Notes: generated by a model from the sequence alone, not told the origin. Shown: positions 26,056 through 36,052, numbered from the stretch's first letter. The stretch: DNA of 64,000 nucleotides from Yeosuana aquiaggeris (GCF_044003965.1 NZ_JBAWKC010000001.1:558001-622000); one strand, 5' to 3'. Made by a program: numbers and translations.

Positions 26056-28839
26056 TTATAAGTTGTTAATAGTCCAAGAAACATAATACATCGATCCAAT
26101 AAATCCGGTACCAAAAGCAGTAAAGTATTCTTTGCCAGTCAGGTTTGTTCCACCAACTTTAAAGGTTGATTTTAAACTAGGTACTCTTAAGTTGATTTGC
26201 GCATCTACTGTATGAAATTCAGGAACTACGCCATTTCCAAAAGTAGCTTCCCAGTAATAATCATCACTAAATCTATAAGACACATTAAATCCAAAATTGT
26301 CAAACAAATTATCATTGCCAAAAGAGGCTTTAAACTTATGTTCAGGCGTATTGAAATTGGTTACAAAATCAGGGTATTTAACTCTATCGAAGTCTAATTT
26401 AGCGTAGGTATAACTTCCGCTTAAATCAAAATCTCTAAGCACTTTAGTTGATAAACCAATAGAGGCACCATAAGAATTTACTTCTGCTAATGAATTTGTA
26501 TATATGTTATAGGCTTGGGTGTCTCCATTTGCCAATGCTGCTACTGAAAGCGAATTATCACCGACGGTTCCATATAATGGAGAAACAACTGTTGCTTGTG
26601 AAATAAAATCTTTATAGCTATTATAATAAGCGCTAAAATCAACGGTAAGGTTTTTAAATTTCCCGCGATAACCAATCTCTCCAGAAGTTACTTGCTCAGG
26701 TTTTACCAAATCTGGATTTGCAATTTCCAAAACTGCAGGATTACCAGTAGCACCAAGGGCTCGAGCTGAACTTAATGTGTAAGAATTTTCATAACCAGAG
26801 CGACCTGATTGAATAATACTAGAAGGTTGTCCAATTACTTGGCCAGGACCACTAACAGGATAAGACCTAGAATATCTGTCTAAATTATCAGGAGCAGCAC
26901 CTATTAGCACATAAGGGCCAGCATCTAAACCTATAAATAAATCTTGAGTAGTAGGGTTTCTAAACCCAGTTTGAACTGATGCTCTAATATTATGATTATT
27001 ATTAACCGTTAAACCAGCTGAAATTCTTGGTGACAAAAAGCCATCAAAAAACTGAGATTTATCATAACGAACCGAACCAGTAAGTTTAAGCTCTAAAGAT
27101 TCATTTAGTTCTAAATTTTTCTGAATTTGTGTATATACACCATACTCAGAGTAATCAATTGTTCCATCTTTATCAGTATAAATAGTTCCAAATGAATTTA
27201 GACTATATTTTCTATAAGATCCACCAACCTGAATTTCTGCAAAGTCGATTAAATGGCTGAAATTATAGTTTCCGTCTGCATGATAATATTTTGAGGCATC
27301 CTGGAATTTAGAACCTGTTAATAAATCAGGGTCATTAATACTCTTATTAAAGGCCTCATTAAATCCGTCTGAGCCTGGTAAAAACCTACCGGATTCTGCC
27401 TGTGCTCTAGCCGCCGCATGGGCTTGCGCATCTGTGGCACCACCTAAAGTGGCCAGAACATAAGTTCCTGTATATTCACCAAACCAGGTGTTGTCATCTT
27501 TCCAGGCTCGGTTAATATTAATACCCGTAAAAACCATGTCATAAGAGTCTCCGGCTTTATCACCGACCATATACCCTCTTAAAAAGAAATTTTTATTTTT
27601 GATTTCAAGCTTGTGTTGTTCCTGAAAAAAGCCATTAATATTATATCTGTTACTTCCTTGATAAATAGTTGATCCAGTACCCACTTTTCCAACATATGAT
27701 ATTTCAAAGTCATCTTCGAAAGGTCTGTAGTATAAACCCCAGTCTGCTTTGACACTTTCAGCATTATAATTCGTTAAATCTGATTCAGCATAACCTGTCC
27801 TACTCACAGCTACAGATGGCACTAATGCATTGGCTCCCGCTGGCAAAATCCCCAAACCTTCAAGAGCTACTGCTACACCTTTAATATTCGTGGAAACCAC
27901 ATCACCATAAACATTAACGCCGTTATAATTTAAATTGGTTTCACGAGTTCCGCCATTTGAATTTCTGTCAGTTTCATTATTAGCTGCCCAATCCGTACCT
28001 TTTAAATAGCCAAAATTAATTTTGGCTGCGAATTTCTTACTGAATTTATAAGCCATACGTATTCCAAAATCAGTATATGGATTATCTCCAGCTGCTTTTT
28101 GTGATGTTATTCCTTGCTTATAATAAGCACTGATACCAGCATGGTCAAAAGGGTTTTTACTACGCATAAAGAGAATACCGTTAAAGGCATTTGCGCCATA
28201 TAATGCGGAAGATGCTCCAGGTAACAATTCTACACTTTGCACATCCGTTTCAATCATACCCACTAAGTTTCCAATAGGAAAGTTAAGAGCGGGTGTCGAG
28301 TTATCCATACCGTCAACCAGTTGCATAAACCTGTTGTTGGCAAATGTGGCAAAACCCCTGGTGTTAACTGATTTAAAAGTTAAACTGTTGGTATTGACAT
28401 CTACTCCTTTTAGGTTTTCTAAACTATCATAAAAGTCAACAGAAGCTGTATTTTTTATTTCATTAACACCTATTCTTTCAACCGTAACAGGTGATTCAAA
28501 AATACGTTCAGGTGTTCTTGAAGCAGAAATTACTACTTCATCTAAAGAAGTGCCTTCTTTAAGAATAAAATTAACAGTTTGATTGTTTGTTGTAATTTGT
28601 TCAGAAACTGATTCAAAACCAACACTACTTGCTTGTAAAGTAAATGGAGGATTTAAATTTGCTTTGAGAGTGAAGGCACCGTCAAAATCCGTTACAGTTC
28701 CTGTAGTAGTTCCAACAACTAAAATGTTGGCTCCTGGTATAGGTTGACCACTATCGTCTACAACGGTTCCAGAAATAGTTGTTTGTGAGTATGAAATACT
28801 ACCTAAAAACAACAACAAAAATGGGAGAATTGTTTTCAT
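26056..28839 (-). CDS. TonB-dependent receptor with carboxypeptidase-like N-terminal domain
   Basis: 927 residues: signal peptide (to ~18), carboxypeptidase-regulatory-like beta domain near 20-105 (TISGTVVDDSGQPIPGANILVVG), TonB-box-like LDEVVISASRT, plug near 115-235 (LKGVDVNTNSLTFKSVNTRGF, VQSVELLPGASSALYGANAFNG), then a large barrel. It lacks the SusC-type length and motifs, and no SusD partner follows; the partner is the GDSL lipoprotein 10 bp downstream. That pairing, and the number of polar loops, fits uptake of a lipid-like or esterified nutrient, which is inference. Confidence 0.88.
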   Translation of the reverse strand: MKTILPFLLLFLGSISYSQTTISGTVVDDSGQPIPGANILVVGTTTGTVTDFDGAFTLKANLNPPFTLQASSVGFESVSEQITTNNQTVNFILKEGTSLDEVVISASRTPERIFESPVTVERIGVNEIKNTASVDFYDSLENLKGVDVNTNSLTFKSVNTRGFATFANNRFMQLVDGMDNSTPALNFPIGNLVGMIETDVQSVELLPGASSALYGANAFNGILFMRSKNPFDHAGISAYYKQGITSQKAAGDNPYTDFGIRMAYKFSKKFAAKINFGYLKGTDWAANNETDRNSNGGTRETNLNYNGVNVYGDVVSTNIKGVAVALEGLGILPAGANALVPSVAVSRTGYAESDLTNYNAESVKADWGLYYRPFEDDFEISYVGKVGTGSTIYQGSNRYNINGFFQEQHKLEIKNKNFFLRGYMVGDKAGDSYDMVFTGININRAWKDDNTWFGEYTGTYVLATLGGATDAQAHAAARAQAESGRFLPGSDGFNEAFNKSINDPDLLTGSKFQDASKYYHADGNYNFSHLIDFAEIQVGGSYRKYSLNSFGTIYTDKDGTIDYSEYGVYTQIQKNLELNESLELKLTGSVRYDKSQFFDGFLSPRISAGLTVNNNHNIRASVQTGFRNPTTQDLFIGLDAGPYVLIGAAPDNLDRYSRSYPVSGPGQVIGQPSSIIQSGRSGYENSYTLSSARALGATGNPAVLEIANPDLVKPEQVTSGEIGYRGKFKNLTVDFSAYYNSYKDFISQATVVSPLYGTVGDNSLSVAALANGDTQAYNIYTNSLAEVNSYGASIGLSTKVLRDFDLSGSYTYAKLDFDRVKYPDFVTNFNTPEHKFKASFGNDNLFDNFGFNVSYRFSDDYYWEATFGNGVVPEFHTVDAQINLRVPSLKSTFKVGGTNLTGKEYFTAFGTGFIGSMYYVSWTINNL

Positions 28840-28977
28840 TTATTAAAATTAGATTAGTTTAATTGGTATAATATTAACAAGAATAATCCTTATTATTACA
28901 TAAATATAAAAAAAATTACGCGAGCATAATATAAATCCTTAAAAAACAAGTAGTTTCTTTATATTATTAACAATAAA

Positions 28978-29014
28978 AATAGCTCTCATTATTAAAAAAA
29001 TAATAAGAGCTATT
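28978..29014 (-). terminator. Terminator of glmS
   Basis: Stem AATAGCTCT (28978-28986) / AGAGCTATT (29006-29014), extended inwards by ATTATT / AATAAT; U-rich end on the minus strand. About 40 bp past the glmS stop. Confidence 0.7.
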
Positions 29015-29054
29015 AGGATGAGATTTAATTATGTCAAAAAATTTGTTACTGTAT

Positions 29055-30902
29055 TTATTCTACGGTAACAGATTTCGCTAAATTTCTTGGCTGATCAACA
29101 TTTTTACCCAGTAATACAGCAATATGGTAAGATAATAGCTGTAAAGGAATGGTTGTTAATAATGGAGATAAAGACTCAAGTGTTTCAGGCACTTCAATAA
29201 CGTGGTCAGCTAGTTTCCTAACATCAACATCACCCTCAGTAACAATACCAATAATTTTACCTTTTCTGGATTTTATTTCTTGGATATTGCTCACCACTTT
29301 TTCGTAATGACCTTTTTTTGTTGCAATAACAACGATAGGCATATTTTCATCAATCAAAGCAATGGGGCCATGTTTCATTTCTGCAGCGGGGTATCCTTCT
29401 GCATGAATGTATGAAATCTCTTTTAATTTTAAAGCGCCTTCCAGAGCTACCGGGAAATTATAGCCTCTACCTAAATACAAGAAATTATGAACATCTTTAT
29501 AGATATCAGCGATATATTTTATATGATCGTTAGATTCTAAAACTTTTTCTACTTTCTTTGGAATCATTTCCAGTTCAAGCAAATGGTGACGGAAGTCAGA
29601 ACTCGATATAGTCCCTTTAGCCCGTGCTAAACGCAATGCCATTAGAGTTAAAACGGTAATTTGAGTAGTAAAAGCTTTTGTTGAAGCCACACCTATTTCT
29701 GGTCCGGCATGGGTATAGGCTCCGGCATCAGTTTCTCTGGCAATAGATGAACCTACCACATTACAGACTCCAAAAACAAAGGCGCCTTTAGATTTTGCTA
29801 ATTTAATGGCAGCTAAAGTGTCAGCCGTTTCTCCTGATTGTGAAATGGCTATGATAACATCTTTTTCTGTAATAATCGGATTTCTGTATCTAAACTCAGA
29901 GGCATATTCTACTTCAACAGGGATTCTTGCTAAATCTTCAAATATATATTCAGCTACTAATCCAGCATGCCATGAGGTGCCACAGGCAACAATAATAATT
30001 CTGTCAGCATTCAAGAATCTTTTCATGTTATCTTCAACACCAGACATTTTAATAATAGCCTCTTGTCTATTTAGTCTTCCACGATAGGTATCGGTTATGG
30101 CTTTGGGTTGTTCATATATTTCTTTTAACATGAAATGATCAAAACCACCTTTTTCGATTTGCTCTAAATTTAATTTTAGGGTTTGAACATATGGATCCAC
30201 TAAAGAATCATCCTTTATCTTTCTTATCTTGATGTCTCTATTTAAACGGATGATGGCCATTTCCTCATCCTCCAAATAAATGGCGTTTTTAGTATATTCT
30301 AAAAAAGGAGAGGCATCACTTGCAATGAAAAACTCATCTTTACCAACACCAACAGCTAAAGGGCTACCTAATCTAGCAATAACAATTTCTTTTGGCTGGG
30401 TTTTGTCAAAAACGGCAATAGCATAAGCTCCAACAACTTGGTTTAAAGCTATTTGAACGGCCTTTCCTAGTTTAACATTTTCTTTATTCTTAACATCTTC
30501 TATCAGGTTGACCAGAACTTCGGTGTCCGTATCTGATTTAAAAGTAAATCCACGGTTTATCAATTCTTTTTTTAGAGATTCATAATTTTCAATAATGCCA
30601 TTATGAATGATGACTAAATTTCCAGAATTAGAATAATGTGGATGTGAATTAACATCGTTTGGTACACCATGTGTTGCCCATCGAGTGTGACCTATTCCAA
30701 TATGTCCGGTATTGGTAATATCTGTCGGTAATTTATTTTCTAAATCTACAACCTTACCTTTAGTTTTGCAGACTTTTAAGTCAGTACCATCAAATAATGC
30801 AATACCCGCACTGTCATAGCCACGATATTCTAGTCTTTTTAATCCTTCAATAATGATTGGGTAAGCTTCTCTTGGTCCTATATATCCAACGATTCCACAC
30901 AT
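29055..30902 (-). CDS. glmS: Glutamine--fructose-6-phosphate aminotransferase
   Basis: 615 residues, standard length. It makes glucosamine-6-phosphate from fructose-6-phosphate and glutamine, the first step to UDP-GlcNAc for peptidoglycan and LPS. N-terminal class II glutaminase domain starts with catalytic Cys2 (MCGIVGYIG) and has LEYRGYDSAGIA and GHTRWATHG; two SIS sugar-isomerase domains follow (IVACGTSWHAGLVAEY, ISQSGETADTL, GVASTKAFTTQ), ending in the standard LAKSVTVE. No glmS ribozyme or other leader structure is recognisable in the ~170 bp upstream. Confidence 0.97.
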   Translation of the reverse strand: MCGIVGYIGPREAYPIIIEGLKRLEYRGYDSAGIALFDGTDLKVCKTKGKVVDLENKLPTDITNTGHIGIGHTRWATHGVPNDVNSHPHYSNSGNLVIIHNGIIENYESLKKELINRGFTFKSDTDTEVLVNLIEDVKNKENVKLGKAVQIALNQVVGAYAIAVFDKTQPKEIVIARLGSPLAVGVGKDEFFIASDASPFLEYTKNAIYLEDEEMAIIRLNRDIKIRKIKDDSLVDPYVQTLKLNLEQIEKGGFDHFMLKEIYEQPKAITDTYRGRLNRQEAIIKMSGVEDNMKRFLNADRIIIVACGTSWHAGLVAEYIFEDLARIPVEVEYASEFRYRNPIITEKDVIIAISQSGETADTLAAIKLAKSKGAFVFGVCNVVGSSIARETDAGAYTHAGPEIGVASTKAFTTQITVLTLMALRLARAKGTISSSDFRHHLLELEMIPKKVEKVLESNDHIKYIADIYKDVHNFLYLGRGYNFPVALEGALKLKEISYIHAEGYPAAEMKHGPIALIDENMPIVVIATKKGHYEKVVSNIQEIKSRKGKIIGIVTEGDVDVRKLADHVIEVPETLESLSPLLTTIPLQLLSYHIAVLLGKNVDQPRNLAKSVTVE

Positions 30903-31072
30903 AACAAATTAATTTGATTTGGGTTATTATTAAAATTCGAGGCAAATATGAAAAATAAATGTCAAATACTGACATTTATTATATAAAGTCAATATTTTAT
31001 ACGATGAAATCACTTCTCATAACGAAAAGAACCCATCTTTATCATAATAAAAGTCTTACAGACAATACCTAT

Positions 31073-32752
31073 TTAATTTTGAGTGCTTTCTGTAAAATAA
31101 ATTTCTAAAGACATTCTTTTGTCATTAGGAACATTAACATTACTACCATATAGGATGGTTCCTCTTGGTGTAATAATTGAAGCAGACGGCACTCCTGTAA
31201 CAAGATCTTTACTATTTAAAATGCTGGAAGATGAAACATAATTGACGTTGGTTGATAATACTAAACCAAGTTTAGTATTTGTTGAATCTTTAAGTAAAAT
31301 ATTATTAAGGTGTTCTGTAATACGAATTTTATACCTTGAAATGCCATTTTCATCAGTAATACGCTGTCCCAAATGTATTAGCTTAGAATTAAATGCGTTT
31401 GATGAACTTGAAGAAGGATCATAACTGTAATCTATCAAAGGAATGTTGTTTTTTACATCATAAGCATATATTCTATCATATTTATGATAATCATCAGAAG
31501 GCACAGTCATTGTTTCGTCTTCATAAACAATTAATTGTGCTTCATTAATTAATTTTTTCAGAACAAAGCTGCCATTTTTTAAAATATAGTTTCCATTTTC
31601 ATCAACGGCCCTATACTCTTTTTTAAAACATTCAATGGCAGTTTCTTCAACACCATCACAATCTACATTTCCACTAAAAATATCAACAACAGCCATTGAC
31701 CCTTCAGACCCTTTAAGATAAAGTTTTTCGTCTCCGTTAGTTTTATCACCATTTTCTAAAGACACTAAATTGTAGTTGTTTATAAATGTATTTAATTTAT
31801 TTCCTGAGAAATTAAGTACATAACTGCCATTCAATTTATCGGTACCTTCAACGGATGAGTCAGAAGAATAATAAATAGTTATGTTTGAACCAGAACCTGC
31901 AATATCTAATAGAATCATGTTACCATCGTTATTCACTGCTTCGGCTTTAAAATATAAACCTCTGAAATAATTGTAAAAATTATTTGAATTACTCAATACA
32001 GGATCATTTGTTTTGTCAATGATTAATGATTTCCAAAAGGCAGAATTTAGAGTATCTCTTAATGCTGGAACTTTTCTTTCAGTTGTTTCTGTGCCATCAG
32101 CGGCTATTGTTTTTAAAACAATGGCATTACTACTTGGAACAAGACTGTCGTTTTCATAGATAAGAGCTCCTTTTTGAGAATCAAAATTGATAACACCATT
32201 TGCTGTAACGGCAAAATTATCAGTAGTGTTAATGGTACCGCTTGCGTTGGAATAATAATTCTGAATAACATTTAAATCTTCATTAGGGTCAAAATCCCTT
32301 AAGAAATAATTGTTTTGATAAATGGATAGTTTAATTGGAGAATCACCAAAAAGAGAATCACTAATTGAATAAACACTGTTTCCGTCAGCATCTGTAGATA
32401 TTATTTTGTTAAAATAAGGAATTGTTAAAACTACCGAATCAATAATTGGGTTAGTACCAAAATTTGGGTTAAATATAGAAGGAGTCACTTGAGTAATGAT
32501 ACTTGCAGTCGTTTGACCATAAATAGGATCATTAAAAACACCTAATAAACTGGCATTTAAATTATTTATTTTGAGGGAATCAAGTTTTTTATTGTAGGAG
32601 GTAATAGGTATTGGATAACTACCAGTATTAAAATTTTTAAGTCCTATAACATCACTTTCTATAGAGGTGAAATCTTGGTCACATGCAACAATGGCCAATA
32701 TGGTGAATAGTAAAAAACTAGTAAATTTAAGGGCTTTAAATGTTTTTTTCAT
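31073..32752 (-). CDS. DUF4270 lipoprotein
   Basis: 559 residues with a lipoprotein signal (LLFTILAIVACDQDF, Cys near residue 24). The body is beta-rich and full of Asn/Ser, with typical DUF4270 words (VIGLKNFNTGSYPIPITSYNKKLDSL, LLGVFNDPIYGQTTASIITQ, DSVVLTIPYF). The family is restricted to Bacteroidota and has no established biochemical role; it is expected at the outer membrane. It starts 23 bp behind the GT5 gene, so the two form an operon, an arrangement that I recall from related genomes. Confidence 0.85.
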   Translation of the reverse strand: MKKTFKALKFTSFLLFTILAIVACDQDFTSIESDVIGLKNFNTGSYPIPITSYNKKLDSLKINNLNASLLGVFNDPIYGQTTASIITQVTPSIFNPNFGTNPIIDSVVLTIPYFNKIISTDADGNSVYSISDSLFGDSPIKLSIYQNNYFLRDFDPNEDLNVIQNYYSNASGTINTTDNFAVTANGVINFDSQKGALIYENDSLVPSSNAIVLKTIAADGTETTERKVPALRDTLNSAFWKSLIIDKTNDPVLSNSNNFYNYFRGLYFKAEAVNNDGNMILLDIAGSGSNITIYYSSDSSVEGTDKLNGSYVLNFSGNKLNTFINNYNLVSLENGDKTNGDEKLYLKGSEGSMAVVDIFSGNVDCDGVEETAIECFKKEYRAVDENGNYILKNGSFVLKKLINEAQLIVYEDETMTVPSDDYHKYDRIYAYDVKNNIPLIDYSYDPSSSSSNAFNSKLIHLGQRITDENGISRYKIRITEHLNNILLKDSTNTKLGLVLSTNVNYVSSSSILNSKDLVTGVPSASIITPRGTILYGSNVNVPNDKRMSLEIYFTESTQN

Positions 32753-32775
32753 AGCTTATTTGGAAGGGAAAAAGG

Positions 32776-33585
32776 TTAACTTAATACTTTAGAATTTAAA
32801 AATTCTGTGTATGCTTCACCAAATTCGTCTTTATACTTATACTCTAAAACCGGTTTGTTAGAATCTTTTAAATACGTTTCTAAATCTGTTGGAATACTTT
32901 CAGAGCCAACAATCAGAGCATCTGAATGGTTAATGGCAATTTTCATTAAGTTTATATATGAAGGGGCTTCCAAAACTTTAATTTGGTCTTCGTCAATATT
33001 ATCAAATTTAATTTTGTTCAACATATCCATATTTAAAGTTTCATCAAAACTTTGATTATAAATGGAGGTCACTATTTTGCTGTCACTAAATAATGGCTCG
33101 TCTTTATAATATTCTTTTAGGTATAGCGGCAATAATGATGCCAACCAACCGTGAACATGAATAACGTCTGGAGACCAATTTAATTTCTTAACAGTTTCTA
33201 TAACGCCTTTTGCAAAAAATATAGCACGTTCATCGTTATCCGGAAATAAATTTCCGTTTTCATCCGTTAATGTTGCTTTTCTCTTGAAATATTCATCATT
33301 ATCAATAAAATAAACCTGAATACGTTCTTTTGGGATAGACGCTACTTTAATAATAAGTGGCATATCCAAATCATTGATCACCAAGTTTATTCCAGATAGT
33401 CTGATAACTTCATGTAATTGATGTCTTCTCTCATTAATATTTCCATATCTGGGCATGAATATTCTTATTTGTCCACCTTGTTGATTTACCAATCTAGGGG
33501 CTTCAAATGACATTGAAGAAATTTCAGTTTCAGGCAAATAAGGCACTACTTCAGATGATACATACAATATCCTCTTATCTTTCAT
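32776..33585 (-). CDS. Glycogen/starch synthase N-terminal-like protein (single GT5 domain)
   Basis: 269 residues, about half a normal GlgA (470-500). It covers only the N-terminal Rossmann domain: RILYVSSEVVPYLPETEIS resembles the GlgA start but lacks the ADP-glucose-binding KxGGL (here no KTGG). VIHVHGWLASLLPLYL keeps the HxW/HDW-like region. The C-terminal domain with the other half of the nucleotide-sugar site is absent and there is no room for it before the next gene 23 bp on, so this is not a frameshift. Glucan synthesis by itself is doubtful; a regulatory or partner role is possible. Divergent from panC. Confidence 0.78.
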   Translation of the reverse strand: MKDKRILYVSSEVVPYLPETEISSMSFEAPRLVNQQGGQIRIFMPRYGNINERRHQLHEVIRLSGINLVINDLDMPLIIKVASIPKERIQVYFIDNDEYFKRKATLTDENGNLFPDNDERAIFFAKGVIETVKKLNWSPDVIHVHGWLASLLPLYLKEYYKDEPLFSDSKIVTSIYNQSFDETLNMDMLNKIKFDNIDEDQIKVLEAPSYINLMKIAINHSDALIVGSESIPTDLETYLKDSNKPVLEYKYKDEFGEAYTEFLNSKVLS

Positions 33586-33710
33586 ATATTCGTTTTTGGT
33601 GTTTTTTAATGGTTTATGTTACTGGAAATTCTATTATTTACAATGAAAAAATTGAAGTCACGGCGTATCATAAATTAGGTTCTTTTTGAAAATTCAGAAT
33701 AAAAAACACG

Positions 33711-33757
33711 CAAAAGTACAAAAATTTATGCAGATTGATTGTAAAATCTTAAGTTTG
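33711..33757. promoter_or_regulatory. Divergent promoters for the GT5 gene and panC
   Basis: Minus strand TACTTTTG at 33718-33711 (towards 33585) and plus strand TAAGTTTG at 33750-33757 (towards panC at 33782), both matching TAnnTTTG. The -33 elements overlap between them. Confidence 0.5.
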
Positions 33758-33781
33758 CACCCGTTAATTTTTTATTAAAAA

Positions 33782-34630
33782 GTGAAGATTTTTTCAAATA
33801 AAGAACAAATTTCAGAGGTTGTTGATGCATTTAAAGCGCAGCAATTGACTATTGGTTTTGTGCCTACAATGGGTGCATTGCATAAAGGGCATTTGGCTTT
33901 AGTTGAAAAGGCATTGGCTAATAATAATAGAGTCATTGTAAGTGTCTTTGTCAATCCTACACAGTTTAATAATATTGAGGATCTTGAAAAATACCCAAGA
34001 ACCATAGAGCAGGATATTGCTCTTTTAGAATCAATTTCCAATGATGTTTTGGTTTTTGTTCCTTCTGTTGAGGTGATGTATGAAGGTGATACAACTTCCC
34101 AGCATTTTGATTTTGATGGGCTTGAATATGAAATGGAAGGTAAATTTAGGCAAGGCCATTTTAATGGTGTAGGAACGGTTGTAAAACGATTGTTTGAAAT
34201 TGTAAAACCCGATAATGCCTATTTTGGCGAAAAGGATTTTCAGCAATTGCAAATAATCAAAAGGCTTGTAAGTAAATACAATCTTCCTGTTAATGTTGTG
34301 GGTTGTAAAATACATAGAGAAAGCAATGGCCTGGCAATGAGTTCGCGCAACACCCGTTTGACAGATCTTCAAAAAAAGGAAGCGCCATTTATTTATAAAA
34401 CTTTAAAGACTGCCAAAATTCTTTTTGGCACAAAAAGTGCTGATAAAGTATCTAAATGGGTAGTAAAACAATTTGAAAATAACCACGTTTTAAAATTGGA
34501 ATATTTCAATATTTCTGAAGTTGACTCTTTAAAAGAGATTAAAAGAAAGTCAAAAAATAAAAAATACAGAGCATTTATAGCGGTATATGCTGGTGAAATT
34601 AGACTAATAGATAATATCGCATTAAATTAA
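33782..34630 (+). CDS. panC: Pantothenate synthetase
   Basis: 282 residues beginning at GTG (33782); no in-frame ATG gives the conserved start. It joins pantoate and beta-alanine with ATP to make pantothenate. Family signatures: GFVPTMGALHKGHLALV (HIGH-like ATP-binding), VSVFVNPTQFN, YFGEKDFQQLQIIKRL and GLAMSSRNTRL (KMSKS-like). panD, which supplies beta-alanine, follows 13 bp downstream, so the last two pathway steps are paired. Confidence 0.97.
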   Translation: MKIFSNKEQISEVVDAFKAQQLTIGFVPTMGALHKGHLALVEKALANNNRVIVSVFVNPTQFNNIEDLEKYPRTIEQDIALLESISNDVLVFVPSVEVMYEGDTTSQHFDFDGLEYEMEGKFRQGHFNGVGTVVKRLFEIVKPDNAYFGEKDFQQLQIIKRLVSKYNLPVNVVGCKIHRESNGLAMSSRNTRLTDLQKKEAPFIYKTLKTAKILFGTKSADKVSKWVVKQFENNHVLKLEYFNISEVDSLKEIKRKSKNKKYRAFIAVYAGEIRLIDNIALN

Positions 34631-34643
34631 TTATCTTTGCCAC

Positions 34644-34994
34644 ATGCAAATTCAAGTAGTAAAATCGAAGATTCACAGGGTAAAATGCACAGGAGCAGAC
34701 CTTAATTATATAGGAAGTATAACTATTGACGAAGATTTAATGGAGGCTGCCAATATTATTCAGGGAGAAAAAGTTCAGATTGTTAACAATGACAATGGTG
34801 AACGCCTAGACACATATGTCATTCCTGGCCCGCGAAATAGTGGAGAAATTACTCTAAACGGTGCCGCGGCCAGAAAAGTGGCCGTTGGAGACACTTTAAT
34901 ATTGATAACTTATGCTTTTATGGATATTGAAGAAGCAAAGACATTCAAGCCTTCTTTAGTTTTCCCAGATGAAGCTACCAACCTATTAAAATAA
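34644..34994 (+). CDS. panD: Aspartate 1-decarboxylase
   Basis: 116 residues, the normal proenzyme size. Makes beta-alanine from L-aspartate. The self-processing site is Gly-Ser in YIGSITID (residues 22-29); cleavage there creates the pyruvoyl group. GPRNSGEITLNGAAARKV is the conserved core. A TAnnTTTG box (TATCTTTG, 34632-34639) ends 4 nt before the ATG, so besides read-through from panC there may be a near-leaderless transcript. Confidence 0.96.
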   Translation: MQIQVVKSKIHRVKCTGADLNYIGSITIDEDLMEAANIIQGEKVQIVNNDNGERLDTYVIPGPRNSGEITLNGAAARKVAVGDTLILITYAFMDIEEAKTFKPSLVFPDEATNLLK

Positions 34995-34998
34995 ACTT

Positions 34999-35985
34999 TT
35001 GTCTAAAAATTTAAAAATATTTCTAAAGATTATACTCCCATTATTATTGGGAGTTTTTTTGGTTTGGTACTCACTATCAAAAGTCTCTTTAGATGAGTTA
35101 TATATTTATTTAAAAAAAGCTGATTATAAATGGATAGTCATAGGATTATTATTTGGATTATTGAGTCATCTTTCAAGGGCTTATCGCTGGTTATTTATGC
35201 TGGAGCCATTGGGCTATAAAATTAAATTTGGAAATAGTGTTATGGCAGTATTCGCGGGCTATTTAATAAATTTTACTATTCCAAGAGCAGGAGAAGTTGC
35301 TAGAGCATCTATTCTATCAAATTATGAAAAAGTACCTTTTGAAAAAGGATTTGGCACTATTGTTTCTGAACGAATCGCTGATTTAATTCTGATGGCGGGT
35401 ATTATTTTTATAACCTTGTTTCTGCAGTTTGATTTCATTTACAGCTTTTTGATAGCCAAATTTAATCTCACTAAAATTTTAATAGGGCTCGTTGTTTTTG
35501 TGTTATTGATATTTGGGTTTTTAAAAATTATTAAACACAGTAATTTGCCGATTTCTACAAAAATCAAGTCTTTTATAAAAGGACTAGTAGAAGGTGTTTT
35601 TAGCATTTTCAAAATGGATAAGAAATGGCCATTTATTTTTCATTCCTTTTTTATCTGGGCTATGTATGTACTTATGTTTTACGCTACTTCTTTGGCGGTT
35701 GAAGAATTGCATGATATTTCGTTAGGTGCTATTTTGATTGGGTTCATATCTGCAAGTTTTAGTATTGCAGCAACCAATGGAGGCATTGGGTCTTATCCGC
35801 TTGCCATTTATGCCGCATTTTCAATTTTTGGAATAGCTCAAGAACCTAGTTTAGCCTTTGGCTGGATTATTTGGTCCTCACAAACACTTATGATTATTCT
35901 TTTAGGTGGGATCTCATTAATTTACTTGCCTATTTACAATAGAAAAGCACAGAAAAAAGCAATTTTAAAGAGTCATAAGGATTAG
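34999..35985 (+). CDS. UPF0104 / lysylphosphatidylglycerol synthase-type membrane protein
   Basis: 328 residues from a TTG start (4 bp behind the panD stop; no suitable ATG). Eight or so hydrophobic helices in the flippase-like arrangement of the MprF transmembrane domain: SHLSRAYRWLFMLEPLGYKIKF, AGYLINFTIPRAGEVARASIL, GTIVSERIADLILM and ATNGGIGSYPLAIYAAF. The soluble aminoacyl-transferase domain of MprF is absent, so it is a stand-alone membrane half, likely moving a lipid. Substrate unknown. It is in the panC-panD transcript, an arrangement common in the family. Confidence 0.82.
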   Translation: MSKNLKIFLKIILPLLLGVFLVWYSLSKVSLDELYIYLKKADYKWIVIGLLFGLLSHLSRAYRWLFMLEPLGYKIKFGNSVMAVFAGYLINFTIPRAGEVARASILSNYEKVPFEKGFGTIVSERIADLILMAGIIFITLFLQFDFIYSFLIAKFNLTKILIGLVVFVLLIFGFLKIIKHSNLPISTKIKSFIKGLVEGVFSIFKMDKKWPFIFHSFFIWAMYVLMFYATSLAVEELHDISLGAILIGFISASFSIAATNGGIGSYPLAIYAAFSIFGIAQEPSLAFGWIIWSSQTLMIILLGGISLIYLPIYNRKAQKKAILKSHKD

Positions 35986-36052
35986 AATAGTTTGTTTTTA
36001 AACTTTCGCTTTATTTGTTACCTTGCCATAGATTAACGCTTAAATCAAAAAT

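Noticed and set aside
26056..28839. SusC of a polysaccharide utilisation locus
   Set aside because: The receptor lacks SusC length and motifs, the partner is an SGNH esterase and not SusD, and there are no glycoside hydrolase genes nearby.
30903..31072. glmS ribozyme
   Set aside because: The ~170 bp are AT-rich and show none of the ribozyme's conserved core; the ribozyme is typical of Firmicutes.
32753..33585. Frameshifted full-length glycogen synthase
   Set aside because: The next gene starts 23 bp after the stop and is an unrelated lipoprotein, so no second GT5 domain is encoded downstream.
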